Assembly (NCBI RefSeq): GCF_016836705.1
Contig: NZ_JAFCGY010000017.1
Location: 55,107 to 119,106 of the forward strand
Direction of reading: 5' to 3'
Source of the DNA: Mesorhizobium caraganae
Lineage (GTDB): Bacteria > Pseudomonadota > Alphaproteobacteria > Rhizobiales > Rhizobiaceae
Length of the DNA: 64,000 nt
Shown here one piece after another: positions 17,801 through 25,361 of the stretch. The position numbers and the translations under genes were made by a program. Below the pieces are notes generated by a model. That model did not search any database and had not been told where the DNA came from. It was given only the letters and a program-made list of their open reading frames with translations. Positions within the stretch are counted from its first letter, which is position 1. Each line of letters opens with the position of its first letter.

Positions 17801-18674
17801 GTTCGAGAAGCCGATAGCGGAATTGGCTGACTATCTGAACGACGAGCGGGTGTTCGGCATCCACCTGTGGACGGCACGCAATGAGGCCCGTCCGGGCGGC
17901 GAGGGCGCGCCGCTAATTTCGCAGCTGATCAATCCGCTCGACAGCTTTCCAAGCCTCACAAGCCTCGCCGACCGCTTTAACACTGACAAGAACAGGCACA
18001 CCGGTAACCGACACGCCTATGCCAGGGTTTATGATCGGTTGTTGTCGAGCAGAAGGCTGGCCACGCAACTCCTCTTGGAGATCGGCCAGTCCACCAAGCA
18101 GGCGCAAGGCATCCGGACCGAGACGCCTTCGGTCGACCTGTGGCAGAGCTATTTTCCGTTCTGCCGGGTGATCGGCGTCGACCGGACTGATTTTTCGCAG
18201 CTCAACAACGAAAGATTCAAGTCGTTCGTCTGCGACCAGTCCAAGCTCGACGATCTGCGCGAGGTTGCCGCGAAATTCGAACCTGGGTCGCTTGACGTGA
18301 TCATCGACGACGGCAGCCATGCCTCGTTCGACGAGCAGTTGACGCTGCGCGAGTTCTTCCCGCTGCTCGCCGAGGGCGGTTGGTATTTCCTCGAAGACCT
18401 CGACTGGCAGCCACCAGGTGAGGACCTTGGCAAGATCACGCTGACGAAGACCCTGCTGCGGGAGATCCAGCAGCACGGCAGCGCGCGCTCGGTCGATCCG
18501 CTGGGGGTGAGCGCGCTTGCCGATCAGTTCGCCGAGATCCTGTTCTTCGACAGCCATTATGAGTTGAACCGGGCCAAGCTGATGGGTGGCCTGGTCGCTA
18601 TCCGCAAGGTCGCGCCGGGCATGTCCGCCGGACGCGGTCTTAAGCCAGCGCGCGTAAAGGAAGGTTGGGTTTGA
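14889..18674 (+). CDS. Giant fusion: GT2 - TPR - propeller - GT32-type transferase - methyltransferase
   Basis: 1261 residues. About 1-170: GT-A fold family-2 glycosyltransferase (LNMIVKNEMANLQRCL, GDTGSTDGTQDF, FDDADMEL). About 175-330: TPR-like repeats. About 345-690: a GH130/GH43-like beta-propeller (GFEDMRLFAW at 462, FRGGTQLIKF, KGVEFAAGLAWHPDENRLL). About 776-1000: GT32 or capsular-type sugar transferase with a DXD-like WMDSDVILL near 866 and IRYFSDIFRYAVLYEHGGLW. About 1029-1245: class I methyltransferase with DVIIDDGSHASF near 1135. No membrane helix is seen, so it acts in the cytoplasm. It probably assembles a methylated oligosaccharide on a protein or lipid acceptor. The next gene overlaps by 4 bases. 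Confidence 0.85.
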   Translation: MTNGKRLCLNMIVKNEMANLQRCLGAVVDHIDCWVIGDTGSTDGTQDFVKSFFAARNLPGELHEFPFHNFEQARNAALDHAYASPLAYDYLLFDDADMELVVEDAGFREHLDSSGYRLLQRSDSGLAYWNTRLVKRDAGARYHGVTHEYLDVPGGVQELRGAWYKDHASGSNRVDKFERDARLLLEALEKDPENQRYWFYLAQSYRDAGRTAEAAVAYAKRAAMGGWDEEAWNARLQEARCLRKLSDEPGFIQQALAAFNQRPHRAEPLYDLARFYREKGMNDASVLFSEAGLAIRRPEQDILFIEDHIYTTGLLEEFSIAANYAHDPVRKDRGFAACNWLALNRTIGDGPRELAWSNLFFYVRPAKTVMPSFNARPVGFTAPDGYRPSNSSLTLWRRQIVLLQRTVNYTLAEDNLQYDTPRAPVHTRNFLLRLSDELAIQSASEILPPVDMPEPANGRVLGFEDMRLFAWRDALWGVSCVRGLTQEGWCEQVVARIDESGACRLADWRVLRPAGPRGHEKNWMPQVKLGMVEGAADTLQFICLCDPTRIVDERGATVSETAPAIAAQRFRGGTQLIKFAGGWLALIHEVQWRTAEKRHYYLHRFVWFDEANILRKVSRPFFFDKKGVEFAAGLAWHPDENRLLISYSVAGSESWIATVEEAEVRSLLEDVESLPSGKADTPSGLTLASVHGSPLMETGINPYRTDDGAVGDASLAPSERKNLGAGGVKSTDEIFHELAPFLRDVDSPLERRERSRQFDARISRFLGNDDTALPQINCFYQVMSDKAEHRTLIAATTSMRAAGHPVRVWSYAPEKLTFLVPHGIEVRNADDVMPRAFFERIVAGSEIRYFSDIFRYAVLYEHGGLWMDSDVILLRPFPFRGDHFFNLQWRGSHKGHFICGNVIYAKPYSGHLRALYEMSISRFHDASGKEFGDIGPKLLSDYIASDPGAALREWVFSPMFFNTIDWTEIDRFEKPIAELADYLNDERVFGIHLWTARNEARPGGEGAPLISQLINPLDSFPSLTSLADRFNTDKNRHTGNRHAYARVYDRLLSSRRLATQLLLEIGQSTKQAQGIRTETPSVDLWQSYFPFCRVIGVDRTDFSQLNNERFKSFVCDQSKLDDLREVAAKFEPGSLDVIIDDGSHASFDEQLTLREFFPLLAEGGWYFLEDLDWQPPGEDLGKITLTKTLLREIQQHGSARSVDPLGVSALADQFAEILFFDSHYELNRAKLMGGLVAIRKVAPGMSAGRGLKPARVKEGWV

Positions 18675-19753
18675 AGGTCGCTGTCTACACCATCGCGCTG
18701 AACGAGGCCGCAAACGCGGAGCGCTGGGCTAATTCGGCCGTCGACGCCGACTATCGCATTGTGGTCGATACCGGCAGCACGGATGACACCGTGGAACGGC
18801 TGACCGCTGCCGGCGTTACCGTACACAGGATAGCGGTCCGCCCATGGCGTTTCGACGACGCGCGTAATGCTGCCATGGCCTTGATCCCTCCCGACGTCGA
18901 TGTGTGCTGCACAATGGACATGGACCGGTTTCTCGAACCCGGCTGGCGGCCAAAGCTTGAGGCGGCTTGGCAGCCCGAGACCACAGCCCTCTTTTGTCAG
19001 ACGGTGTACAGATCAAGTGTCGATGACCCGACGCCGCTGCGAAGCTGGCCGGCGAAGAATTTTCACCACCGCTGGGGATATCGCTTCAGGCGGCCTGTCC
19101 ATGAGGCCCTGGTCTTCACCGGAGAAAGGGAAGTCACGGCGAACAGCAACGACATCGTCATGTTCGAGGTGCAGGACCTCGCCAAGCCAACAAGGAGCAG
19201 CTACCTGCCGCTGATGGAGGTGGCACACAAGGAAGACCCCGAAGACGCTCAAATCTGCTTCTGGCTCGGACGGGACTTGATGTGGGCCAACCAGCAAGAG
19301 CGGGCCGTTTCGCTGCTCGAGCGCTACCTTGAATTGCCAACAAGCAAGTGGGCGGAAGAACGCTCCGAGGCGATGCGTTATATCGCGCGCATGCGGCCGG
19401 AGCAGAAATTGTCCTGGCTGGACAAGGCCCGGATGGAAGCGCCGCACCGGCGTGAGATCTGGCTCGACCTGGCCGAGGAGTTCCACAGCAAGGCCGACTG
19501 GCTGAATCTGTTCTGGGCCTGCACCAATGGGATCGAGAAGACGCACCGCACCGGCAGCTATCTGGACGAAGCGAACTGCTGGGGTTTTCGATTGTATGAT
19601 CTCGGTGCGATCGCGTCGTGGCGCCTCAATGTCATGGACCAGGCGGTGGAGTGGGGGCAAAGGGCGCTCGAACTGGATACGGGCAATCAGCGGCTAAAGG
19701 ACAACCTCGATTTTTTCATTAGACACCGAGACGACTTGCGGGCAGGCGCATGA
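18671..19753 (+). CDS. Family-2 glycosyltransferase with TPR-like C-terminus
   Basis: A 360-residue cytoplasmic glycosyltransferase. The GT2 core is at the start (YTIALNEAANAERW, VVDTGSTDDTVERL, MDMDRFLEPGW as the metal-binding turn). The rest is helical, TPR-like (FWLGRDLMWANQQERAVSLLERYLELP). The start is a TTG at 18671, chosen because AAGGAAGG lies 6 bases upstream and it overlaps the previous stop as TTGA. It is close in plan to the first 330 residues of the upstream giant protein, suggesting duplication. The stop overlaps the next gene (ATGA), so the three are translated as one unit. Confidence 0.85.
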   Translation: MKVAVYTIALNEAANAERWANSAVDADYRIVVDTGSTDDTVERLTAAGVTVHRIAVRPWRFDDARNAAMALIPPDVDVCCTMDMDRFLEPGWRPKLEAAWQPETTALFCQTVYRSSVDDPTPLRSWPAKNFHHRWGYRFRRPVHEALVFTGEREVTANSNDIVMFEVQDLAKPTRSSYLPLMEVAHKEDPEDAQICFWLGRDLMWANQQERAVSLLERYLELPTSKWAEERSEAMRYIARMRPEQKLSWLDKARMEAPHRREIWLDLAEEFHSKADWLNLFWACTNGIEKTHRTGSYLDEANCWGFRLYDLGAIASWRLNVMDQAVEWGQRALELDTGNQRLKDNLDFFIRHRDDLRAGA

Positions 19754-22038
19754 ACAGTCCGTCCTTTAAGCCCGCGCGGCTGTTCACAGCGTTCGGCACC
19801 GTCATATATGTCGAGCCCTTTACGGGTGAGTTGCGACACGGCCCTGTCGAGAGCAGCCCGGCGAACGCATTTTTTGAGTCGGGCAACCGTTCGGGAGGTG
19901 CAAACCGGCAGGGTCGGCTGATCCATGCCGTCAACGGTTCGGCCGAACCGATCTCCTGCTATTCTGGCACCTGTTTTTCCGTCTCACAGTCGCAGCGCGA
20001 AAACCAAGCCGTCGATCCCACGATATTCGAATTGATTCCGCTAGAGCGTGGTTTGCTGGCGCTGAAGTCCGGCGGAGTTTTTTTGTCGGCCATACCTGAT
20101 GGTCAGATGAGGCTCAGCGCTCCTGTTTGCAGCACGTGGGAGCTATTCGTCGCTTCGGAGAACTGGTGCACTGAGATCGCCGGCTTGGGCGGTGAAATAT
20201 TGCGCGCCGCTGGGCCGGAATTCGACAGGAGCGGGATCCATGGCTACATTATTCATCCGGTCATAAGGGCGAGAACGAATAGGAATTCTAAAGGACCAAG
20301 AGTACTGATATATGGCTATACAAAGTGGTCGCACGGTAGGGTTTACTACGACATAATGCGTAAATTACATGAACTCGGGTTCATTGTAGATATACTTGAT
20401 TGGCAAATAAATAACATCGATCATGTCGAGTACCTTTCTAAATACTACGATGTATGGATGAGTGCGCTTGATGGAGTGTCCACGTTGGTGGATCGATATC
20501 AAGTTCCATACGATCGAATAATTGCTATCTCCCACCATGAATTCGATATACGTATGCTTGTAGAACAGAAGGGAAAAGACGTATTCGAGAAGTTTGCAAA
20601 TTATGGTGTAGTTAGTGAATCGGTGTATTCAGCCTCGATGATGCTAGGCATACCGAGAATGCCGGAGGTCGCATCGCTCGGTATAGACTATCAGAGCTTC
20701 TTTAGTCCTTTGCCAGAACGGCTAACGACAGTTGGCTACGCCACATCAATGTCCGTACAGACGTATGGTGTGGAGTGGAAGCGCGGAGACCTTGCCGAAG
20801 CGGCAGCGGAGGAGGCCGGGTTGATATTCAAGGTGGCCGGCTCAACTGCAAACCAGATTTCATTCCACGATATGCCGATATTCTATCAGAGCGTCGATGC
20901 AGTTGTAACAAGTTCGGTTAACGAGTCTGGCCCGTTATCGGTTATGGAAGGGGCGGCTGCGGGAAGGCTTGTAATCGGCACATCTGTGGGCCACTTTCCT
21001 CTCAAGGCTTATCAAGGAGGCGGCATCATTGCGCCGATCGAGCCCAGCAAATTCAAGGCCTTCACCAGTGCCACTCTGCGCTACTATAAGGAGAATCCCG
21101 CTGCCTTTGTGGAAAAGTGCTATATGACGAGGGAAGCTGCGCGAAAGTTCGACTGGCAATACTCGATTGATGAGTGGGTCGATCTGATCGAACGACCAGG
21201 ATCGGCTGCCAAATCTTCTCGCTTAGCCACTCGAACTTATGTCGACCAAGGGTCAATTAGCCTTGCGCCTGTCGCCTCGCAATCAAGTGGCGGAGCTGAA
21301 TCACCATTGATTCACTTGATAAACCTGGACCGCAGTATTGCTCGACTTTCTAAATATCAAGAGAATAACCCGCATCTTGTCAGAAATACTTTGAGGGTAT
21401 CAGCAATTGACGGTGCGTCAGTTGATAGAGGTCAACTAATAAAGGAACGATTGATTACTGAGGACTGTACTTACCTTCCAGGTTCTCTTGGATGCGCTTT
21501 GTCTCACATCAACCTATGGAAGTTGGCGGTTTCAGAAAATAAGGTAATCACCATTTTTGAAGATGATGTTCGTTCGTCATTTGACTTTCTTACGGAATCC
21601 GCCCGCATTCTCTCGAGCGCACCGGCGGACTGGGACATGATAAAGTGGGGTTTCCTCTTTGATCCGTTGTTCCTGTGGTTAGATTTTAGTTTCTCGAAAG
21701 CTAAGCTTGAATTTTACGATCGTCGATACAGCAAGCAAGGGCCCTTGTTCCAGTCTGACAAATCCTCTCGGTCTCTTATTAGGATAGCGCACTCTTTTGG
21801 TCTGCAAGCCTACTCACTTACGCCAAGGGGGGCGCAGAAACTTCTTGAAAAATGCCTGCCTTTGAAAAAAAGAACTATTCCATTTCCAGGAACTGGAGTA
21901 ATCCTTGAGGATACAGGTATCGACTGCGCGATGTGTGCGGCGTATAGCTCGATGCAAGCGTTCATCTGCATGCCGCCGCTTGTCATTGCCGATGATGAAC
22001 AGCTTTCTGAGCGAGAAGCTGCGGACCGAACTCATTGA
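19750..22038 (+). CDS. GT4-like plus GT25-like glycosyltransferase fusion
   Basis: 762 residues. Residues 1-175 are unrecognised. About 180-490 resemble a GT-B family-4 glycosyltransferase (VLIYGYTKWSHGRVYYDI, and SSVNESGPLSVMEGAAAGRL in the donor-binding half). About 518-745 match the GT25 lipopolysaccharide-type family (HLINLDRSIARL, SAIDGASVDR, GSLGCALSHINLW, ITIFEDDV). Base composition drops sharply from about 20280 onward, with codons such as ATA and TTA that are rare upstream. The gene is therefore a patchwork: a GC-rich head fused to a transferred AT-rich body. It probably adds further sugars in the same glycan pathway. Confidence 0.8.
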   Translation: MNSPSFKPARLFTAFGTVIYVEPFTGELRHGPVESSPANAFFESGNRSGGANRQGRLIHAVNGSAEPISCYSGTCFSVSQSQRENQAVDPTIFELIPLERGLLALKSGGVFLSAIPDGQMRLSAPVCSTWELFVASENWCTEIAGLGGEILRAAGPEFDRSGIHGYIIHPVIRARTNRNSKGPRVLIYGYTKWSHGRVYYDIMRKLHELGFIVDILDWQINNIDHVEYLSKYYDVWMSALDGVSTLVDRYQVPYDRIIAISHHEFDIRMLVEQKGKDVFEKFANYGVVSESVYSASMMLGIPRMPEVASLGIDYQSFFSPLPERLTTVGYATSMSVQTYGVEWKRGDLAEAAAEEAGLIFKVAGSTANQISFHDMPIFYQSVDAVVTSSVNESGPLSVMEGAAAGRLVIGTSVGHFPLKAYQGGGIIAPIEPSKFKAFTSATLRYYKENPAAFVEKCYMTREAARKFDWQYSIDEWVDLIERPGSAAKSSRLATRTYVDQGSISLAPVASQSSGGAESPLIHLINLDRSIARLSKYQENNPHLVRNTLRVSAIDGASVDRGQLIKERLITEDCTYLPGSLGCALSHINLWKLAVSENKVITIFEDDVRSSFDFLTESARILSSAPADWDMIKWGFLFDPLFLWLDFSFSKAKLEFYDRRYSKQGPLFQSDKSSRSLIRIAHSFGLQAYSLTPRGAQKLLEKCLPLKKRTIPFPGTGVILEDTGIDCAMCAAYSSMQAFICMPPLVIADDEQLSEREAADRTH

Positions 22039-22084
22039 CTTGATGACTCTCAATAAAACTTTCTCTGAGCGTCACCATTAAGAA

Positions 22085-23272
22085 TTAAGAATATGGAGCA
22101 AGCCCTAATGCGTCCGAGATCGCGGCAAATTTTCGCTTTACCGGCTCCGATGAGGCCATGATCCTTTCACGCCGCTTGGTAAAAACCGCGTCAAACTCAA
22201 TCGCATCGCCGTCAAAATGCTTTATTTCGTTAATCTTTCGTAGAGAAAATCCAAAATCATCAAGAAGTGAAACGATATCACAAAGTAATTTTTGACCTAT
22301 ATATATGGGTGTGACGTGTGTTTCCAATTCAATAGCTAGGCAAGACTCCAGAAGGCGACCGAATCCGATAAGTACTTCGTACTCGAAGCCCTGAACATCA
22401 ATTTTTACCATGTCCGGTGAGGGCGCGCTCTGGGTTCGGAAAAATTCGTCAAATCGAACACATTCGACCTCTTGAGTGCCGATCGTAGTGAAAAGTCGTC
22501 CTATGGAATACCGCTGCAACACCTCTATATTTGGCGCTCTCAGTGATGAGCAGTCCGATGAGGCAGCTATGTGTAATTTTTGAGTGCCGGTGGCATGCGC
22601 TAGGGCCTTCTCTATAACTTGGGCGCCAGGTATTCGGCCAAGAGTTTCCCTTATGGCGGCTGCCTCCGACGGTATCGGTTCGAAAACCATCGGCGTAATC
22701 CGATCGGCTCTTAGCATCCACTGGATCTGCAGGCCCCCTTGGCCGCCGACATCGACAATCGTGATGCGCTCCTCCGCTGGCACGCTAGACAATTCAGCAT
22801 TTGCGTCAAAGGTCTCAACCAGAACGCTCATGAGGACAAATTGCTCATGTCCGGTACCAGAATAGACGGGCTTGCAGTTGTTGGAGCAGCCAACTGATAG
22901 TGTTGGGTGGAGATTTAGAAAATGTACATCGATGTCAAAGACATCCTTAGAGACATGATCAACCGAGAGACTGATACTTATTCCGTTATCTACAATATTT
23001 CCATTAGGAGATATTTCGGCGACGTCAATAGAACCGTAGTGGTGGATGTAGAAATTGGTGGTGCAATTCACGCAAAATTTTACGCGACACTTCACTCTAA
23101 CAATTCTAAAAAGAAAAGCTGGATCATGCAATCGCAAGAGATGCCAGCTGTGCCGTTCGGTATCTGAGACAACAAGAGCTCCGTCCTCAAGGCGAATGGA
23201 CATCTCATGCGCCACCTGCCATCTCGAAAGACCATCGCCGCTATAGGTTTGCGAAAAAATAACCTCGCCCAC
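22085..23272 (-). CDS. FkbM-family methyltransferase with unknown N-terminal domain
   Basis: 395 residues. The C-terminal part (about 160-370) is an FkbM-type SAM-dependent methyltransferase: ITIVDVGGQGGLQI binds SAM, VFEPIPSEAAAI is the acidic second loop, and MVKIDVQGFEYEVLIGFG is the family signature. These enzymes commonly O-methylate sugars of exopolysaccharides or glycans. The first 150 residues are beta-rich and unrecognised, possibly a carbohydrate-recognition module. The gene is AT-rich like the end of the preceding transferase. It faces that gene, with 46 bases between stops, and probably arrived with it. Confidence 0.82.
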   Translation of the reverse strand: MGEVIFSQTYSGDGLSRWQVAHEMSIRLEDGALVVSDTERHSWHLLRLHDPAFLFRIVRVKCRVKFCVNCTTNFYIHHYGSIDVAEISPNGNIVDNGISISLSVDHVSKDVFDIDVHFLNLHPTLSVGCSNNCKPVYSGTGHEQFVLMSVLVETFDANAELSSVPAEERITIVDVGGQGGLQIQWMLRADRITPMVFEPIPSEAAAIRETLGRIPGAQVIEKALAHATGTQKLHIAASSDCSSLRAPNIEVLQRYSIGRLFTTIGTQEVECVRFDEFFRTQSAPSPDMVKIDVQGFEYEVLIGFGRLLESCLAIELETHVTPIYIGQKLLCDIVSLLDDFGFSLRKINEIKHFDGDAIEFDAVFTKRRERIMASSEPVKRKFAAISDALGLAPYS

Positions 23273-23360
23273 TCCCGATACCTTATCGCCTCCCGAGTCT
23301 TCGCCATTGATGAATTAGCATGCTATTTTAAATCTGGGCAGTCGGACATCAGGAATCACA

Positions 23361-24269
23361 GTGCGACGACGAGATTTCGTTACACTCTTGGCGGGCTCAG
23401 CGGTCGGAAGCCTGATTCCTGCAGCATTGATGGATCGGGAGGCCCTCGGGCAAAGCGACGCGGCCATGGCACCATCACCTGCTCCGCCCCTGTCCCTCCT
23501 CTCGGCCCCCATCGAACTCGCCGGCGATTGGGGCCACATGCTGCCGCGCGCGGCCGATCAGGTCGTCGAGCGCACGCGGCACGCTTGCCTGGACGGCGTC
23601 CGCCTCGTCTCTGACCGCCAACCGACACGGCTGCGCGTCGACGAGCACCCTTCGGGGTCGCCGGCCGTCTGGTTGCATGCAGACGGCACCAGCATGGCGT
23701 GGATCATTGTCGACATAGGCGAGCGCGACTGGTCGAAGCTTGCCTACCAGTTCGGGCACGAACTCGGCCACGTCGCGGCCAACAGCTGGCAGGCCGACGC
23801 CAAGCCTGCGCCGCCCTGCCAATGGCTCGAGGAAGCGATGGTGGAGGCCTTCTCGCTGCGTGGCCTGGGGCGCCTGGCGACAAGCTGGAAGGAGAATCCG
23901 CCATTTGCCGGCGACAACGCCTTCGGCGATGCCATTGCCGAGTATCGTGAGACTATCATCAGGGGCTACGCCGCGCTCGCCGACAGCCAGGGGCTGAGCC
24001 GCGACGCCGCCGCCTGGTTCGGCGACCATCGAAGCGAGATCGAAATACCCGGTCTCAATCCGTTTGCTCAAGCAATGTCCCGGACCATCCTGACTGAGTA
24101 CGAGGCGGCGCCCGACTGCGTCGAGGCGCTGGGCGCACTCAACCGTTGGCCCGGCCGCACAGGTGTACCGATCGCAGAGTATCTGAAGCTATGGGAGGCG
24201 AGTTGTGCGGAACTGCAAGCCTCGCCGCGACTGCCGGTCCGGCTGCGCGAACTGTTGCGCATCACGTGA
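23361..24269 (+). CDS. Secreted HExxH putative zinc metallopeptidase
   Basis: 302 residues from a GTG at 23361. The N-terminus MRRRDFVTLLAGSAVGSL is a Tat-type signal. The core carries HELGH at about 134-138, a HExxH zinc motif, followed by WLEEAMVEAF, whose glutamate is placed to be the third ligand as in gluzincins. GC content is back to the high local level. No closer family could be named. It sits alone between convergent and divergent neighbours, 88 bases from the FkbM gene start. Peptidase function is inferred from the motif only. Confidence 0.65.
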   Translation: MRRRDFVTLLAGSAVGSLIPAALMDREALGQSDAAMAPSPAPPLSLLSAPIELAGDWGHMLPRAADQVVERTRHACLDGVRLVSDRQPTRLRVDEHPSGSPAVWLHADGTSMAWIIVDIGERDWSKLAYQFGHELGHVAANSWQADAKPAPPCQWLEEAMVEAFSLRGLGRLATSWKENPPFAGDNAFGDAIAEYRETIIRGYAALADSQGLSRDAAAWFGDHRSEIEIPGLNPFAQAMSRTILTEYEAAPDCVEALGALNRWPGRTGVPIAEYLKLWEASCAELQASPRLPVRLRELLRIT

Positions 24270-24378
24270 CGGCTACGGGCCTGTACGGAACAATGCGGGA
24301 GCGTTGGCGATTCTGGTCCACTAAAGGGTCAATAAAATAAACGGCCTTGTCCGATCCTTCGGGCTCATCCGCGCCCCC

Positions 24379-25359
24379 TCATCCGTAACACCCGCGCTCC
24401 ACCGCCAGCCGCCGCAGCAACGCCAGCACGGCATCTATCGTCGGGGTCGGCTTGTCCGTCAGCCGGCCAAGTTCCTGGACTGCCGTCACCAGCGCATCGA
24501 TCTCCATCGACCGGCCGCGCTCGAGATCCTGCAGCATCGAGGTCTTGTGCTCGCCGACATCGCCGGCGCCCTTGATGCGCCGGTCAACCGCTATGGGAAA
24601 GCGCACGCCGAGGCTTTCGCCGATCGCCTGCGCCTCCAGCATCATGGTGCGGGCAAGCATGCGGGTGCTCTCGTCGGCAACGATCGCGGCCAGCGTGCTG
24701 CCGGTCAGCGCCGAGATCGGGTTGAAGGAGAGGTTGCCCCACAGCTTCACCCAGATCTCGCTGCGGATGTCGTCACGGACCGGTACCTGCAAGCCGGCCT
24801 TGACCATTTCCTCGGCTAGAAGCGTGACCCGTTCGCTGCGCTCGCCAGAGGGTTCGCCGAGCGAGAAACGCTTGCCGTCGACATGGTGGATGAGGCCTGG
24901 CGCATCGACTTCGACCGCAGGATAGACGACCGAGCCGATGACGCGCTGCGGCCCGATCCGCTGCCAGATGGCGCCGCCACGATCGACCGCGTTCAGCCGG
25001 GTGCCTTCGAGCGGCCCGCCGACGCCGTGGAAATACCACCACGGCACGCCGTTCTGCATGGTGACGACGGCGGTGTGGTCTCCCAGCAGCGGTGCGATCT
25101 GGTCAAGGGCCAGGGTGAGAGAATGGGCCTTCAGCGCCAGCACGACATAATCCTGCACGCCAAGCACCTCGGCCGTGGCGGCGGCCCGGACGGGGACCGA
25201 AATGTCCTGGCCATGCTCGATCAGGCGCAGGCCGTTTGCCTTGATCGCTTCCAGATGCGCGCCGCGCGCGACGATCGAAAGATCGATCCGCCCGGCCATG
25301 GCAAGCTTGGCCGCGAGATAGCCGCCGATCGCACCGGCGCCGAAGACGGTGACCTTCAT
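24379..25359 (-). CDS. 2-dehydropantoate 2-reductase family protein
   Basis: A 326-residue NADPH-dependent ketopantoate reductase-like enzyme. The N-terminal Rossmann motif is VTVFGAGAIGGYLA; the catalytic-domain segments are ALKAHSLTLAL, TMQNGVPWW and EIWVKLWGNLSFNPISALTG (contains the family's Lys and Asn). The ATG at 25359 is preferred over the TTG at 25365. The gene starts 2 bases after the acyl-CoA ligase stop, so it is in the same operon. In that catabolic setting it may reduce another 2-keto acid rather than serve pantothenate synthesis. The family is clear, the substrate is not. Confidence 0.85.
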   Translation of the reverse strand: MKVTVFGAGAIGGYLAAKLAMAGRIDLSIVARGAHLEAIKANGLRLIEHGQDISVPVRAAATAEVLGVQDYVVLALKAHSLTLALDQIAPLLGDHTAVVTMQNGVPWWYFHGVGGPLEGTRLNAVDRGGAIWQRIGPQRVIGSVVYPAVEVDAPGLIHHVDGKRFSLGEPSGERSERVTLLAEEMVKAGLQVPVRDDIRSEIWVKLWGNLSFNPISALTGSTLAAIVADESTRMLARTMMLEAQAIGESLGVRFPIAVDRRIKGAGDVGEHKTSMLQDLERGRSMEIDALVTAVQELGRLTDKPTPTIDAVLALLRRLAVERGCYG

Positions 25360-25361
25360 CG

